64,000 bases of DNA from assembly GCA_950295325.1 (NCBI GenBank), contig OX485806.1:15316001-15380000 (forward strand), given 5' to 3'. The position numbers were made by a program, and so were the translations under genes. Source of the DNA: Polytrichum commune. Its lineage: Eukaryota; Streptophyta; Polytrichopsida; Polytrichales; Polytrichaceae. The notes under the pieces are model-generated. The model did no database searches. It saw only the letters and a program-made list of their open reading frames with translations, and was not told the origin of the DNA. Below are positions 35,712 through 46,499 of the stretch, one piece after another. Within the stretch, counting starts at the first letter, position 1; each line of letters opens with the position of its first letter.

Positions 35712-37860
35712 AAAACCCATACATACTTACCTTAACTAATACTAATCTACACCCTCGCTCATGTGGACATAAGGAGTAGGTGGTGAACGGACTTCTTACG
35801 TCAATGTATGAAAACATTGACTTTCCTTTCATTATTTATTATAGTTACTCTTAATTGGGTGGGACCACTATAACACCGTCCAAATTAATTAGGCAATGCG
35901 GTGGCCACTTCACAAATATCAAAGAAAAAGCAGAAAAAAGGCTCCAAGCTTGTTCATTTTCATACGCTTGTGCACAATTTTTGGTCGCATGAATTGATAA
36001 TAACTACAAATCTAAAACCCAAATATTTTATCTAATTATATAAATGTATACATGTGATAACGATTGTGTAGTCTATTTTGTTGTACGTGTCTTATCGAGT
36101 CATGGTCCCTCACACTATCCTTATCCACATTGAGTCCTCCTATAGTTTTTAATGCAAAACGTTTCCCACATGAAATGAAATTGATTCTAAAGTCTAGGAC
36201 TTTAAGCCGAAAAGCTTATAAGACTAGAAGTACATCAGGGTGGTGTCATAAAGGCTTATTTCATAGAGTTACAGAGTTCAATGCCCTTAGTAAAAATAAT
36301 GGCTACTATCAACTTGATGGTCCAAAAATATTGTTCTAGTACATCATTGCTAAAAACTCAACAAAGTGCCTACTCCAAATTACTTGAAGATCTACTACGA
36401 GTCTAAATACAATATAAACATCCCCATTTAGGAGAGCTTCACGTCTTGTAAGATGCCCAAATATAGCGGGCGTTTGCGTGCCTTTGAGTGTGTTGTGCTT
36501 TCTCACAAAAATATTGTGAGGGCCGCCAAAGTGGACATTGGCACTCAAGCCTTTGGAGTGTGTCCATGCTCTCTAGCCCTATCTTTTCGCCCACACCATA
36601 GCCGGGCCTTGGAATCAAAATGGCCCATGGGTTTACTTTAGGTCGATTGAAGATTCAAATGGCCCCTCGAATCCTTGCCCTTTTTCCATTTCTAGATGCC
36701 TTGTCCGATATGCTATTTCAAATAGGGTGGCATGAATGAATGAGCCCCCCACCCCCCCCCCCCACCCGGGGCAAGTAACTTCATAGGTCAAATAGCTATT
36801 GTAAAAACGCATAGATGACGACGGCTAAGAAAACACCGAGCAGCAAGGGAATATGTTATTTTGAGGGTCGAGTGACGTGAGCTAGCATTGAAGTAAATGC
36901 GGACAAAAGACTTCAATGCTCAATATTCATAATGCATATGACGAGTACTATTTTTGACACAATTGGGGCGTGCACATTACCAAAAAAAATTCTTGGGGAA
37001 AGTAACTAGGGAATATGTAAAAAAAAGAAAAGAAAAAAAGAAAACAATAATACTTACGGTGTTTAAGAAGCAGTGTGTCAAATAATCCCTCTGGATGTGT
37101 AATTCTTCTACAAATGATACAATATGCATGCGATTAATTAAACCCGCTACAAATGGATATGCATTATATAAGTGTGCCTATCTGTCATTCTGTAAGTGTG
37201 CTGATAGAAGTGCACATATAGAATTCATTGTGTTTTTTTTATTTGTGCTTATATATAATAACTCTAGTTCATTTGACTAATTCGAGGTCCTTCATCTTGA
37301 TTCTAGGGGTTAAAATTTGCTAGAAACAATAACTCCAAACTCTTTATGTACTAGTATAGAAATACATTATACTCAACAGCAACAAAACCTTTATTATTCA
37401 CCTTGGAGCTCCTCTAGTCACACCTTCTTGCCTCCATGCTTAACTTACATAGTATCACCAACATGCGACTGCACTAAATGCCGTATTTAGTGTCATATGG
37501 TATTTTATGTCTTTGTGGTGACTTTTCTAATGATGCTTCTTATGAACAAGTTTACAAGTACTCTCATCCCAACATACATTCTTGTAATAAAATACTTACA
37601 AAGTATGGTATATTCTACATCCTAACATCCTATGTACTAACATTCTATATGCGGTTTACAATTAACATTGAGCAAGACGAATAAAGTCGGCGACACTATA
37701 TACAATAGATTTAGTGTAGATCTAGTTAGCTTTCACTCCACACAATTGACGTTTGCAAACACTTTTTGAAGACAACATTAGGTATTAGCTCATCCAAATA
37801 GTTTCATCCAAAATGAAGTTCCACCCTTTCATCCAACCCTCCATTTATCATCGTTCCTAA
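35712..37860. other. Intergenic DNA
   Basis: No gene recognised. There is a C run at 36,747-36,766. Near 37,466-37,490 GCACTAAATGCCGTATTTAGTGTCA is a small palindrome resembling the ATTTATGGTATTTA MITE ends. Confidence 0.5.
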
Positions 37861-37870
37861 ACGGCCACCT

Positions 37871-38206
37871 CTGTGAAATCTCCTCTCTACTTGACGGAAA
37901 ACTTACCAGGTGGTCCAACTGCCTCCTGTGTTTTTTTGTTTTGTTTTTGTTTTTTGAGACAGAAGGCTGACATGCCAACGCCAAAGCACAGGAGGCAGTT
38001 GACCACCTGGCAAGTTTTCCGTCAAGTAGAGAGGAGATTTCACAGCCGGGATTCGAACCGCCAACCTCTTCCTTGAGATTTGGGTATCTCTCCACCATCA
38101 TCCGGTAGTTTAAGGTCATCTCGGACCTTGCCTCCTGTGCTTTGACGCTGGCCTATTGGCCTTCTGTCTCAAAATAAATGAATAGATTTAAAAAAAAAAA
38201 AAAAAC
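37871..38206 (+). mobile_element. Host SINE split by a second SINE
   Basis: 37,871-37,930 and 38,129-38,206 join to give the SINE body and 3' end (CTGTGAAATCTCC ... CTGCCTCCTGTG | CTTTGACGCTGGC ... GGCCTTCTGTCTC) followed by an A-rich tail with 16 A at 38,190-38,205. The tRNA-like head of this copy is missing or too diverged. It is interrupted by a minus-strand copy of the same family. Confidence 0.8.
37931..38128 (-). mobile_element. tRNA-derived SINE inserted in opposite orientation
   Basis: 198 bp between 11-bp target duplications TGCCTCCTGTG (37,920-37,930 and 38,129-38,139). On the minus strand it has a tRNA-like head with an A-box-like GGTCCGAGATGACC and a B-box GGTTCGAATCCC (38,048-38,059), then the body, GCCTTCTGTCTC and an A-rich tail (AAAAAACAAAAAC...). 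Target duplication plus tail are hallmarks of LINE-driven retrotransposition. The head suggests a Ser/Leu-type tRNA ancestor. The long inverted repeat seen here (37,871-37,930 against 37,987-38,045) is simply the two copies facing each other. Confidence 0.88.
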
Positions 38207-38802
38207 CGGCCACCTTGCACGTTTCGATTCTTCTATCAAGAGCCGTTGACACGGTTGAATGTTTTTGGGAACCCATCCACGTGTCCTAGCTAGTGGCTCA
38301 TGAATGTCACTCTAATAAGATTGCATCGCTCACATGCCGAACGTTGGTCCTCATGATCAATCATAGTCTTCTTAAGGCATGCATGTATGAGAGGGATTTG
38401 AGACTCTAGCTCCCGGGCATGCATGCGAGGGTGAAGATCAAAGGGAGATTAAAAAACGGGATGTGCAAATCCAACAACTGTCTGCGCTATTAATATACTA
38501 GATCATAACGAAACCCTAATAAAATAACCTCTCTAGCATGTATTAAAAAAGCGAGTCACATGAGATGGATTGAATGTTTTCCAAGATTCTGGGCAAGAGC
38601 CGGTGTCACCTGGTGTAGGTTCCTAATTAATTAAGGGCCATGCACTTTGTATGTAGAAGCGCTCTTATAAGTTCAATCATCGTTGACCTCATATATTGTG
38701 CATTAAGTTCCATGATGAGCGTTACATGATTAGTGTGTAAATTTGGGCTTCAAATGACATTGGGTGACATAATTAAGTGAGACCTTCATCGCAAAATTCC
38801 CG

Positions 38803-39080
38803 GGGAGGTGGACTCTTCGTACGGTGCACGGACTAATGTGAGTGCAAGAAGGGGAATTATTTGAGGTGTTAGCGTACATTGTATACATAAGGGAGAGGTA
38901 TTATGTGTGTGTGTTTTTTTCGTTTTTGTTTTTTCCCCCTCTAGTGTGTACATCTAAACGGTTATTAAGTTTTATGAAGTACAGGTTGATGTACAAAAGG
39001 GGCCCCTAAGGTTTAAAGAAAAGATTGACAACAGATGTGCTAGTTACATCCACTTCACGTTTTCATCCGTTGTGTTCATA
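38803..39080. repeat. Uninterrupted paralogue of 32,605-33,290
   Basis: Matches both flanks of the 32,676-33,106 insertion in order, with a single TTA at the insertion point (GAGGTGTTAGCGTAC). Confidence 0.8.
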
Positions 39081-39109
39081 TGATCATAGTCCTCGATGAT
39101 TGATGTGTG

Positions 39110-40180
39110 TCTTCTTGTTAGATAGGAAATGGGGCCATGTTTCTCTAGGAGGGAAAGGAATGTAATGGATATTTGGGTGGGTGCGTGGCCATACTATGTG
39201 TTTTTGTAAGTTTACCATGTACTGTGCGTAACATAATTCAAGGACTTGGCTAATTCGTGCATCCATTATCTAGGACACCATTAAAAATGCCTTATGTTTG
39301 GATGGCACATTGGCCTCATTGTGGTGTGAGTTTTGTGCATTCCGTGTGGAGAGTGAATAGGGATAGATAGTACTTGGTGGTGTTCGAGCAGCCGTGATGC
39401 GAAACACCTGCTGTAGACTTGACGACATTGGTAGTGTGGTTGAAATATTTGTGTTAGAGTCAAGATCTTAGATCATTGGTCTTCATATTTTGGTGTTTGG
39501 TGTGTGTGTGTGTGTGTGCCGGATTGGCTTTTAGATTTGTGCATTTCAATGTTTGTATAGGTTGGGGGTGGAGATAGTGGGGCGGCCTTTGGAACATATG
39601 TATTCAGATTGCTCTTCTCTAGTGTCTAGAATTGGCTTGGATTTGTTGGAGGGTTGTAGTGTTGTGGTTAGGCTTGTATAGGTAAAGTGTAAATGTAATT
39701 ACACTGTACTCCAACCAAGGAGCCTAAGTGTGGATAATACTATGATAGTAAAGAGGAGTTTGGTTTGAGCAAGATTTGTGTGTCATGGAGATGCCTTGGG
39801 TTGGCTTGTGTCTCGATCTGTGTTTGGTCTTGTGTTTGTTGTGCGACTACTAATTTAGTAGTATGCGCACTTGTAGGGGCCTAGATCTAGTGTTTGGGGC
39901 AAGGGGATGGTGTTGTTGAGTTTGGTTTGTTAGAGCTAAAGTGGTACAATTGAGGATGCAACGATTTGGTGGGTGTGGCTTGAGGTAGCTTTGCTTGGTC
40001 ATTCATGTTGTATATTTTGTTGGCTTTGTTTGTTGTGCGCTATGAGGATGCAAGCAAGGGTAGAGAGGTCAAGGATTTATGTCTATATGGGTGTGTGTCT
40101 CACCATTCCATTTGAGGAGTAGATCTTTGTCCTAGAGCCATTTGTAGAGCATGTTGGAAGGTTCAATGGACAAAATGAAG
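39110..40180. other. G/T-skewed intergenic stretch
   Basis: The plus strand is clearly rich in G and T (TTGGTG, TTTGTTG words), including a (GT) run near 39,500-39,518. Frames are short and unlike known proteins. The strand bias could mark an old retroelement or a formerly transcribed strand. A similar bias occurs near 45,540-46,110. Confidence 0.45.
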
Positions 40181-40957
40181 ATAGGTAGATACTAGATGCC
40201 CATTATGTTAGCATGTATTGGATTAAGAGCTACGGTTTTGCAATGCTTGAAACTATGTTGACGAGTGCATAGTACAATTTGTGGGACATTAACCGCTAAA
40301 TGCCTAGGAGGACTTGACTTGGTCAACATGCACTTTTTGAGTTGTCTTTCAAAATAATTCTTCTTAGGAATTTGAAAGTATTCATTTTGATCGTTCATCA
40401 GGATGACAAAGAACTAGTATTTATGTAGTTTTTAATTGCACAATGAACAAACCAATGAAAGCCACATATGATGCACAAAAATAAAGTTGTGGGAAGAAGT
40501 CATAATATCTAGAAGGTTTGGAGGAGGACGTCAACCACCGGTTTTGTCTGGAATCAACCAAAATGTCTAGAATTGCCTAAATACTAGATAAAGGTCATTG
40601 TTTTGGTGAGTGACTTGATCTTATTGGGTGTAACTACAATCAATATGATCTTGAAGTGATCAAACTATCAGAACCACTTTGGAGGAGGGATCATGTGAGC
40701 ACTTCCTAAAATTCTAGAGGATAACCATACATGCAATTACACGATCCAAGTTTTGTAAGTGGTAGACAATTTCAATAGCTATGTCCAAGGAATGAAGGAG
40801 GCTAAACAAAACTTATTTTTTAAGCAGAATCCAAGGGATGTTAAGACTGCAAACCCCCCCCCCCCTTCCTCCCTCCCCCCAAAAAAGGTCATCATAAGCA
40901 TTTAGGGGTTAAACAAATACAATATGTTTCCTTAAAGGAAAGTATTATGTGGTCTTA

Positions 40958-41474
40958 GGGCATCTGTAGTGGATCTAGGTAAAGCTCACTGCAAACCAAA
41001 ACCTATCTTTTGACTGACCTAAAATTAGAAACTGAAATTACCATCATTAGAAGCACACCTAAATAAACGTGAGATATTTCTCAAGAAAAAAGAATTGTAA
41101 AAATTTGACGTAGGTGAAATCCCTCATTGAAAACACCACATTTTCAAAATTTAGAGGGAGTACACCAAATCTTGCTTTAAAATGGAAAGATCCTCCCACA
41201 CTCCCTCCAAATTTTTGACATTTAGAGGGAGTGTGGGAGGATCTTTCCATTTTTAAGCAAGATTTGGTGCACTCCCTCTAAATTTTGAAAATGTGGTGTT
41301 TTCAATGAGGGATTTCACCTACGTCAAATTTTTACAATTCTTTTTTCTTGAGAAATATCTCACGTTTATTTAGGTGTGCTTCTAATGATGGTAATTTCAG
41401 TTTCTAATTTTAGGTCAGTCAAAAGATAGGTTTTGGTTTGCAGTGAGCTTTACCTAGATCCACTACAGATGCCC
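40958..41474. mobile_element. 517-bp near-perfect foldback MITE (Tourist-like)
   Basis: Arms of 254 bp (40,958-41,211 and 41,221-41,474) with a 9-nt loop. By eye I find three mismatches in 254 pairs, about 99% identity. Ends read GGGCATCTGTAGTGGATCTA, flanked by TTA on both sides (40,955-40,957 and 41,475-41,477), which fits PIF/Harbinger (Tourist) insertion. There is no coding sequence. If transcribed on either strand it would fold into a long double-stranded RNA. Confidence 0.92.
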
Positions 41475-41741
41475 TTACATCTCTCATTCAGATTTCTATT
41501 AATTAAGGGGGGTTCCCCTCAAACCCAAAATAACAAAGTCACACAAAAAACCACATAATACTTTAATAAAAAAAGAAATGGATAGAAAGCATAGCCTCAA
41601 ATATTTCATGAGGGGACATAAAGAGGGACTCTAGATGTAGCTGCATTGGAGGTATTGTGGCCAATGGCGGAAGAAATAGATGCCAGTTAGTCGCATTTGT
41701 CACTGGTAGCCTTTGGACCAACATATGCAACATCAGTGATT

Positions 41742-41958
41742 GGGGAGATTTTTGGGCATAATCGGTTGAAATCCTAGTGTTTGCAAGTCCAACCGGTTAC
41801 ATGTTGATGGCATCCTTCGGTTTCCTTTATTAAATTGGGGTATATTCTATAAATTCCTCTAAAATGATCGGTAAGTTTCCTGCAGTCTTAAACTTCACCG
41901 GTTATTTTTCAAATTCAACCGGTTCATCTGCAACTAACTGCCAGTTCTCCCTGATCAT
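41742..41958 (-). repeat. AACCGGTT dispersed repeat, copy E
   Basis: Minus-strand copy with the full block order: GGGAGAACTGGCAGTTAG start, GATGAACCGGTTGAA, ATTTTAGAGGAAT, CATGTAACCGGTTGGA and CCCAAAAATCTCCCC end. Confidence 0.85.
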
Positions 41959-42294
41959 AGTGCAACATGCACCCAAGGTTGAACCTAGATGCAAGCTGCA
42001 TGCACCGCACTGCATCAACTGGCAACACCACCACTCAAGCCTTTGGTGACGCCCACAAGCCAATCCTCCTCCAACCAGCATGCCCTCGGGAAGGTCACTC
42101 CCTCTTATATTAATGCATACACATGCACTTAGGACCTATTTATCAGGGGGCTATTTATCTTGTAGAAAAGATTATAAGGTATGGTATTTTTCAAAATAAA
42201 GGTATATTCTTGTATTTTAATACACCCTATGAGTAATTATAAAAATTTGGGGGAATCGGTTAAAAATACCCTATTTTACTTAAATTGCTAAAGA

Positions 42295-42716
42295 AAATTG
42301 GAAAGAAGGTTGCAATTCAAACAATGTGCTAAAATTTTCCCTCCTGGCACGTAGGTAGAGAACATTAACTCCACATTGGATACGTTGGTTCAGTATCGTT
42401 CAAGCTAGCCAACCAGCCTGCGAAGTCATCCATCCAAGCTTTTTCAACAAAATATTACCTCTCTTCATCCACTAGCATAGACCCTACCCTAGACCTACTA
42501 TCCTTAGTAATTGAGTTCCATGTTTTTTTACATGCACCAACTAAATAAAAGAGGCCATTATATGTGACGGTATTTTACATGTAAACATGTTTCATTATTT
42601 TAAAGCCCTTATATTATATGTACATTTTTTGCAAAATTTATCTACACCTAATATATTAGACCCTAATTTATTTTTTAATCGCACGTTGTTTCTACGATTT
42701 TTGCTAGTGACCTCCC
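42295..42716. repeat. 420-bp dispersed repeat, copy 2, beside the Rep relic
   Basis: Same blocks in the same order as 31,665-32,092 and ends at the same GTGACCTCCCCGTG. It lies immediately 3' (on the minus strand) of the Rep coding relic, 66 bp from its last stop codon. Confidence 0.8.
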
Positions 42717-42781
42717 CGTGAGCATGCCTAGAGATCACTCACCTCCCCATCTAGCCCAACAACACAACCCTCATTAAGAGC

Positions 42782-43861
42782 TCAGTTGATTGCTTCCTCC
42801 TCATCCCCATGCTCCATTGCTATTTGTTGGGACTTAAAATACTTCATGCTTGTGTCTCCCGAAATTGTATCCAAACATATCGAAGATTCTTTCATGTCAA
42901 TGTCGTGGGGATTCATCATGGACTTCCATATTGAAGTTGCCCTTCTCACATCAATACCCACCAATCTCATTGGAATAACCCATGTCGGATTCGGATAAAA
43001 TTGACCACTCTTGCACATGTGAAATAGCATGCCGGGAAGATTTACACCCATATCCTTCTTCAAGCGAAAACGTGCCCATTGATTAGCCCTTTGCAAAATG
43101 TTCAAATTCAAAAGACTCACACGATTGTTCAATCCAACCTTCCTAAACTTTGCATACTTCATTTTGCCTTCATTCATGTCATGGGCAAAAACATTGTGAT
43201 GCACAAATTCAAAATGCTCCTCCCCATTATTTTTCATACAATACCCAACCATTCCCAAGAATGTATGCAACCCTTCATCCTGCAACCTCTCGCAAGAACC
43301 ACATGACCCATCGGAGGGCTCTCATCCCATCCCAAACAAACTTTGATCTTCTTGTTCAACACCAATAAAATACTAAAATTCCCCTTCACCATCATTTGAA
43401 AATGTTTGTGAGTCATCGTTGCACAACACTTCATGGAGCACAAGCACGCCATACATTCTTCCTCAATGAACTTCCTCAAGTTCACTAGAAGTGCAATGTC
43501 AACATCCTTTCCGCCCACCGCAATTGCCATAGAGGCCTCAAAGTACTTCAATGCAAACTAGGTTAGCTCATGCCCCCAAGATCTTGCCAAAGCTCTCATC
43601 ATGGGTTGCCATCACAGATGTTGTGTTCACTAAAATCAAGCTTTGCGACCAAAGCCCTTGAATGCCAAAAACGCCCATAAATGTTGCAACCACTTTGCAT
43701 GTCCCGGCACCTTCCCAATAGGGACGGCAACTGCCGCAATGGGAACCCATTATGTGCCGCCACATGGCCTTGCCACCATTGGTAGACCTAACATCACACA
43801 ACCAACTCATTTCCCGGTAAACAACCTCCCCCTCCCCCTGGTCAATCACATTGTTCGACAA
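42782..43861 (-). pseudogene. HUH-type rolling-circle Rep-like protein, broken
   Basis: Three overlapping minus-strand frames (43,861-43,568; 43,551-43,234; 43,285-42,782) read as one decayed protein. The middle frame holds ASMAIAVGGKDVD and then THKHFQMMVKG; HKH (about 43,402-43,410) fits the metal-binding HUH motif, with hydrophobic Phe next to it. The last frame opens with HTFLGMVGYCMKNNG, in which YCMK (43,232-43,243) fits the YxxK nicking motif, about 56 residues downstream, a normal spacing. The remaining C-terminal part (GLNNRVSLLNLNILQRANQW, FHMCKSGQFYPNPTWV) has no Walker motifs, so no SF3 or Pif1-type helicase. This fits an HUH nicking domain without helicase, as in Replitron-type transposons, rather than a Helitron or a geminivirus-like insert; assignment is by motif only. 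At least two frameshifts make it inactive. Confidence 0.62.
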
Positions 43862-43915
43862 GCTAATTTGTCCATGTCATTAGCCTCTCTCTCCCCCCCC
43901 TGGATGTGCCCAATC

Positions 43916-44268
43916 CCTAACATTACCCAACCCAAAGGTCTTAACTCCGGCGCGGAGTTCGATGCGGCTCCGATGCGGCTCCGGGGAGGTTCGGATGCCA
44001 GCTCCGGTGGGTCCATTTTTCTGGCCCTCCCCGTTTTGGCCCCTTGATGACTTTTTTTGGTTTTTTTTGGCTAAATTTGGGTTCTACGGCCCCAAATTAC
44101 TCTAGGAGGCCCCTTATGAGATCAAGTAAGGCCCCACCCAATCAAAAAAATAGGGGGCAATTTTTGCCCCAACCCACCCGAACCCACCGGAGCTGGCATC
44201 CGAACCTCCCCGGAGCCGCATCGAACTCTGCGCCGGAGTTAAGACCTTTGGGTTGGGTAATGTTATCC
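43916..44268. mobile_element. 353-bp Mutator-like foldback element
   Basis: Long inverted ends of about 90 bp (TAACATTACCCAACCCAAAG, CTTAACTCCGGCGC, TTCGGATGCCAGCTCCGG) differ mainly by an 11-bp duplication (GATGCGGCTCC) in the left arm. A 10-bp direct repeat GTGCCCAATC borders both sides (43,906-43,915 and 44,269-44,278), as expected for Mutator-like insertion. It lies just upstream of the Rep relic. GC-rich ends contrast with the AT-rich surroundings. No transposase. Confidence 0.75.
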
Positions 44269-44299
44269 GTGCCCAATCGGGTCTCAATTATTCTCATAT

Positions 44300-46380
44300 A
44301 AATGAAAATGCCAAGAAACAACAACTATAGTTGCACCGTGCAAGCCAACTCATGGATGTCTGTGATGGTACCAAAGACATTCTCATTAGCCTTGTCATCT
44401 TAATATGAATAACGTACAACGTACAAAATTTCCAAAGATTAAAATACTAAACTATTACATGTACTTTAGGCTTTACAAGGCGTATCATACATCTTATCTC
44501 ACAATTAGAATGTACCCGAGGGCACATTGTCCCATAATTGCATGTTCATTAGAGTTAATTAGGTACCTAATTTGAACGGAATCATACCAAAAATGTGGTC
44601 ACTCTTGGTTACTAGGGCATTTAATAGGATTTAAACACGAAATGTGCATTTCAAACACTAAACATATAACCAACATTTAGGTAATTTTAGACTTTTGGTG
44701 AGTTCAAATTGAAGCAAGAAATTTTGATGATGCAAACGTTCATGCTTCAAGCATGGTTATTGTACTCATCATGTTGCCATAGCATAGGTGAATATACATT
44801 TAAAGACCATAAATATGATGTGCGGAGACATTTGGCATCATAGTGGAGATATTGAAATGAGTGTGCAACAACTATTTAGTCCATAACTGGCTAATAAGTC
44901 ACGAATTATTCAAATACTACTTATATATTGCAGTTACAAAAAGGCTCAAATCCATGAGTCCCTCGAAAATGCAAAGGTGCACATATGGACATTGAATATT
45001 TGTTTGACCTCCAATTGTGTCATAACCTTCATCCTCCAAAGTCCATGATCTTATAAGCTAAGTGGGCCTTATGTGGATACTCTACTTAATTGTAGACTAA
45101 CACTTGATTGGGATATGGCAAGGGTTGTAGATATAACAAACACCGAAAAAAAAAAAAAAAAAAAAAAAAAATCACAATGAGATTGGATCATGTGCTCAAA
45201 ATATTTCAAACATTTTAGGTTCAGTTGTTAACATACTCGGAAAGACCTAGTGATCACCTAAAGAGAAAGAGAATCTAAACTATCATGTCCCTCTTAAGTT
45301 CTCCATTTGAGCTTCGATTTGGAAACTTCAAATGATAATATGTGTGATTTGTCATGGATAAGTGAACCCCCTTTAGTATGATATGATTGGTATTCAACCC
45401 TAAGCAAGGGGTAACCTAGCACAACAAAAAGAAAAGGAACATCAATGTTTGGACATTGACATGCAATGTCCGTTCACAGTCTCCAATCCATGTCCGTGCT
45501 TAGTGCCTATGTGCAATAGGTGGACCATTGTTTTAGTATCTAGCTAGTATGTGGGTGGGGTTGTAGTTACTCTAGAGGGATTAGGGCTTTTTTTCTTTTC
45601 TTTTTTTCTAGCTTTCTTTTTAAGGAGGATGTGTGCACGATATCGGATAGAAATTTGTGATGGATTTAACATGAGTTTTTGGATTCTATTTATTTAAATT
45701 TTGTTAAAAAACTTTTTGGAGGGGGGGGGGGTGGGATTTTGAGATCTAGGAGGCTATTGAATGGATGCATTATGGATGGTGCCTCATATGCATGTCGTGA
45801 TAATCATAGGGCATAGTACCATCTAACCTTGTTGAGTTTAGTAGTGGTTGGAGTATGTCATATTTTTCTAGTTTCCTTGCCATGACCTCTTGGCGGAATT
45901 TGTCCTTGCAATATGTGAATTCGGATATTTGGACTTTAAGGTTGGGATGGAGTGTGTGTGTGGGGGGGGGGGGTGTAATCGTTAGGTGCGTGCATTGGAT
46001 GCATACTATATATGGTCGTAGTCAAGTTGGGCATTTGCATTTTTGTAGATAGCATATGCATGGGCAAGATCAATGATGGTATGGTGTTGTCCAGTGTTTT
46101 TGTGTTTGATTTTTCTGGGGTTTATGAGGGTGAAGCATCTCATTGTCAGGTGTGCAAGGAGAGTGTTTGCCAATGCTTGTATTGCTTTGATATGTCAATT
46201 CCTTCAGAGGTTATTTATGTGTTTGTGCAACATGATCGTAGGTGTAGGCAATTACCATTTTATATTATTGGGCATAGGTTGCATAACGGGAAGATGCCTT
46301 GTCATAGTATGCAGTTGTTTGCTTCTTCATTTCCTATGATATTTGTGTTGGCTCTAACTTGTTATTACGATGATGTTGTG
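44300..46380. other. Intergenic DNA
   Basis: No gene recognised. Contains an A26 run at 45,146-45,171 and G runs near 45,720 and 45,961. The 128-codon frame at 46,012-46,398 (+) is Cys-rich but resembles nothing I know and overlaps another frame of similar length, so I do not call it. Confidence 0.5.
45146..45171. repeat. Poly-A run of 26
   Basis: Uninterrupted A run. It could be the tail of a decayed retroposon, but the sequence before it is not recognisable. Confidence 0.9.
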
Positions 46381-46386
46381 CAGATC

Positions 46387-46408
46387 CCTAAACCCTAAAC
46401 CCTAAACC
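46387..46408 (-). repeat. Interstitial telomeric repeat (TTTAGGG)3
   Basis: CCTAAACCCTAAACCCTAAACC on the plus strand, about three units of the plant telomere repeat. It lies just beyond the 3' side of the minus-strand LINE relic. Confidence 0.9.
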
Positions 46409-46499
46409 TTGTCATTTTTTAGGAGATAGCCCTACCATTTATCCACTGCATGAGTGATTCTTGGGTTCCTATTGATGATAGAGTCTCGACCAGACTTAA

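Noticed and set aside
37871-38045. Hairpin as a miRNA precursor
   Set aside because: It is explained by two SINE copies in opposite orientation, with target duplications.
38048-38059. tRNA gene from the GGTTCGAATCCC B-box
   Set aside because: The cloverleaf is not complete and the box is followed by SINE body and A-rich tail; it is a SINE head.
42782-43861. Rep relic as an endogenous geminivirus-like insert
   Set aside because: No helicase (Walker) motifs follow the nicking motifs and no coat-protein-like frame is nearby; a transposon Rep fits better, though this is by motif only.
46012-46398. 128-codon plus-strand frame with many Cys
   Set aside because: No family resemblance, overlapped by another frame of 88 codons, lies in G/T-skewed DNA; no support as a gene.
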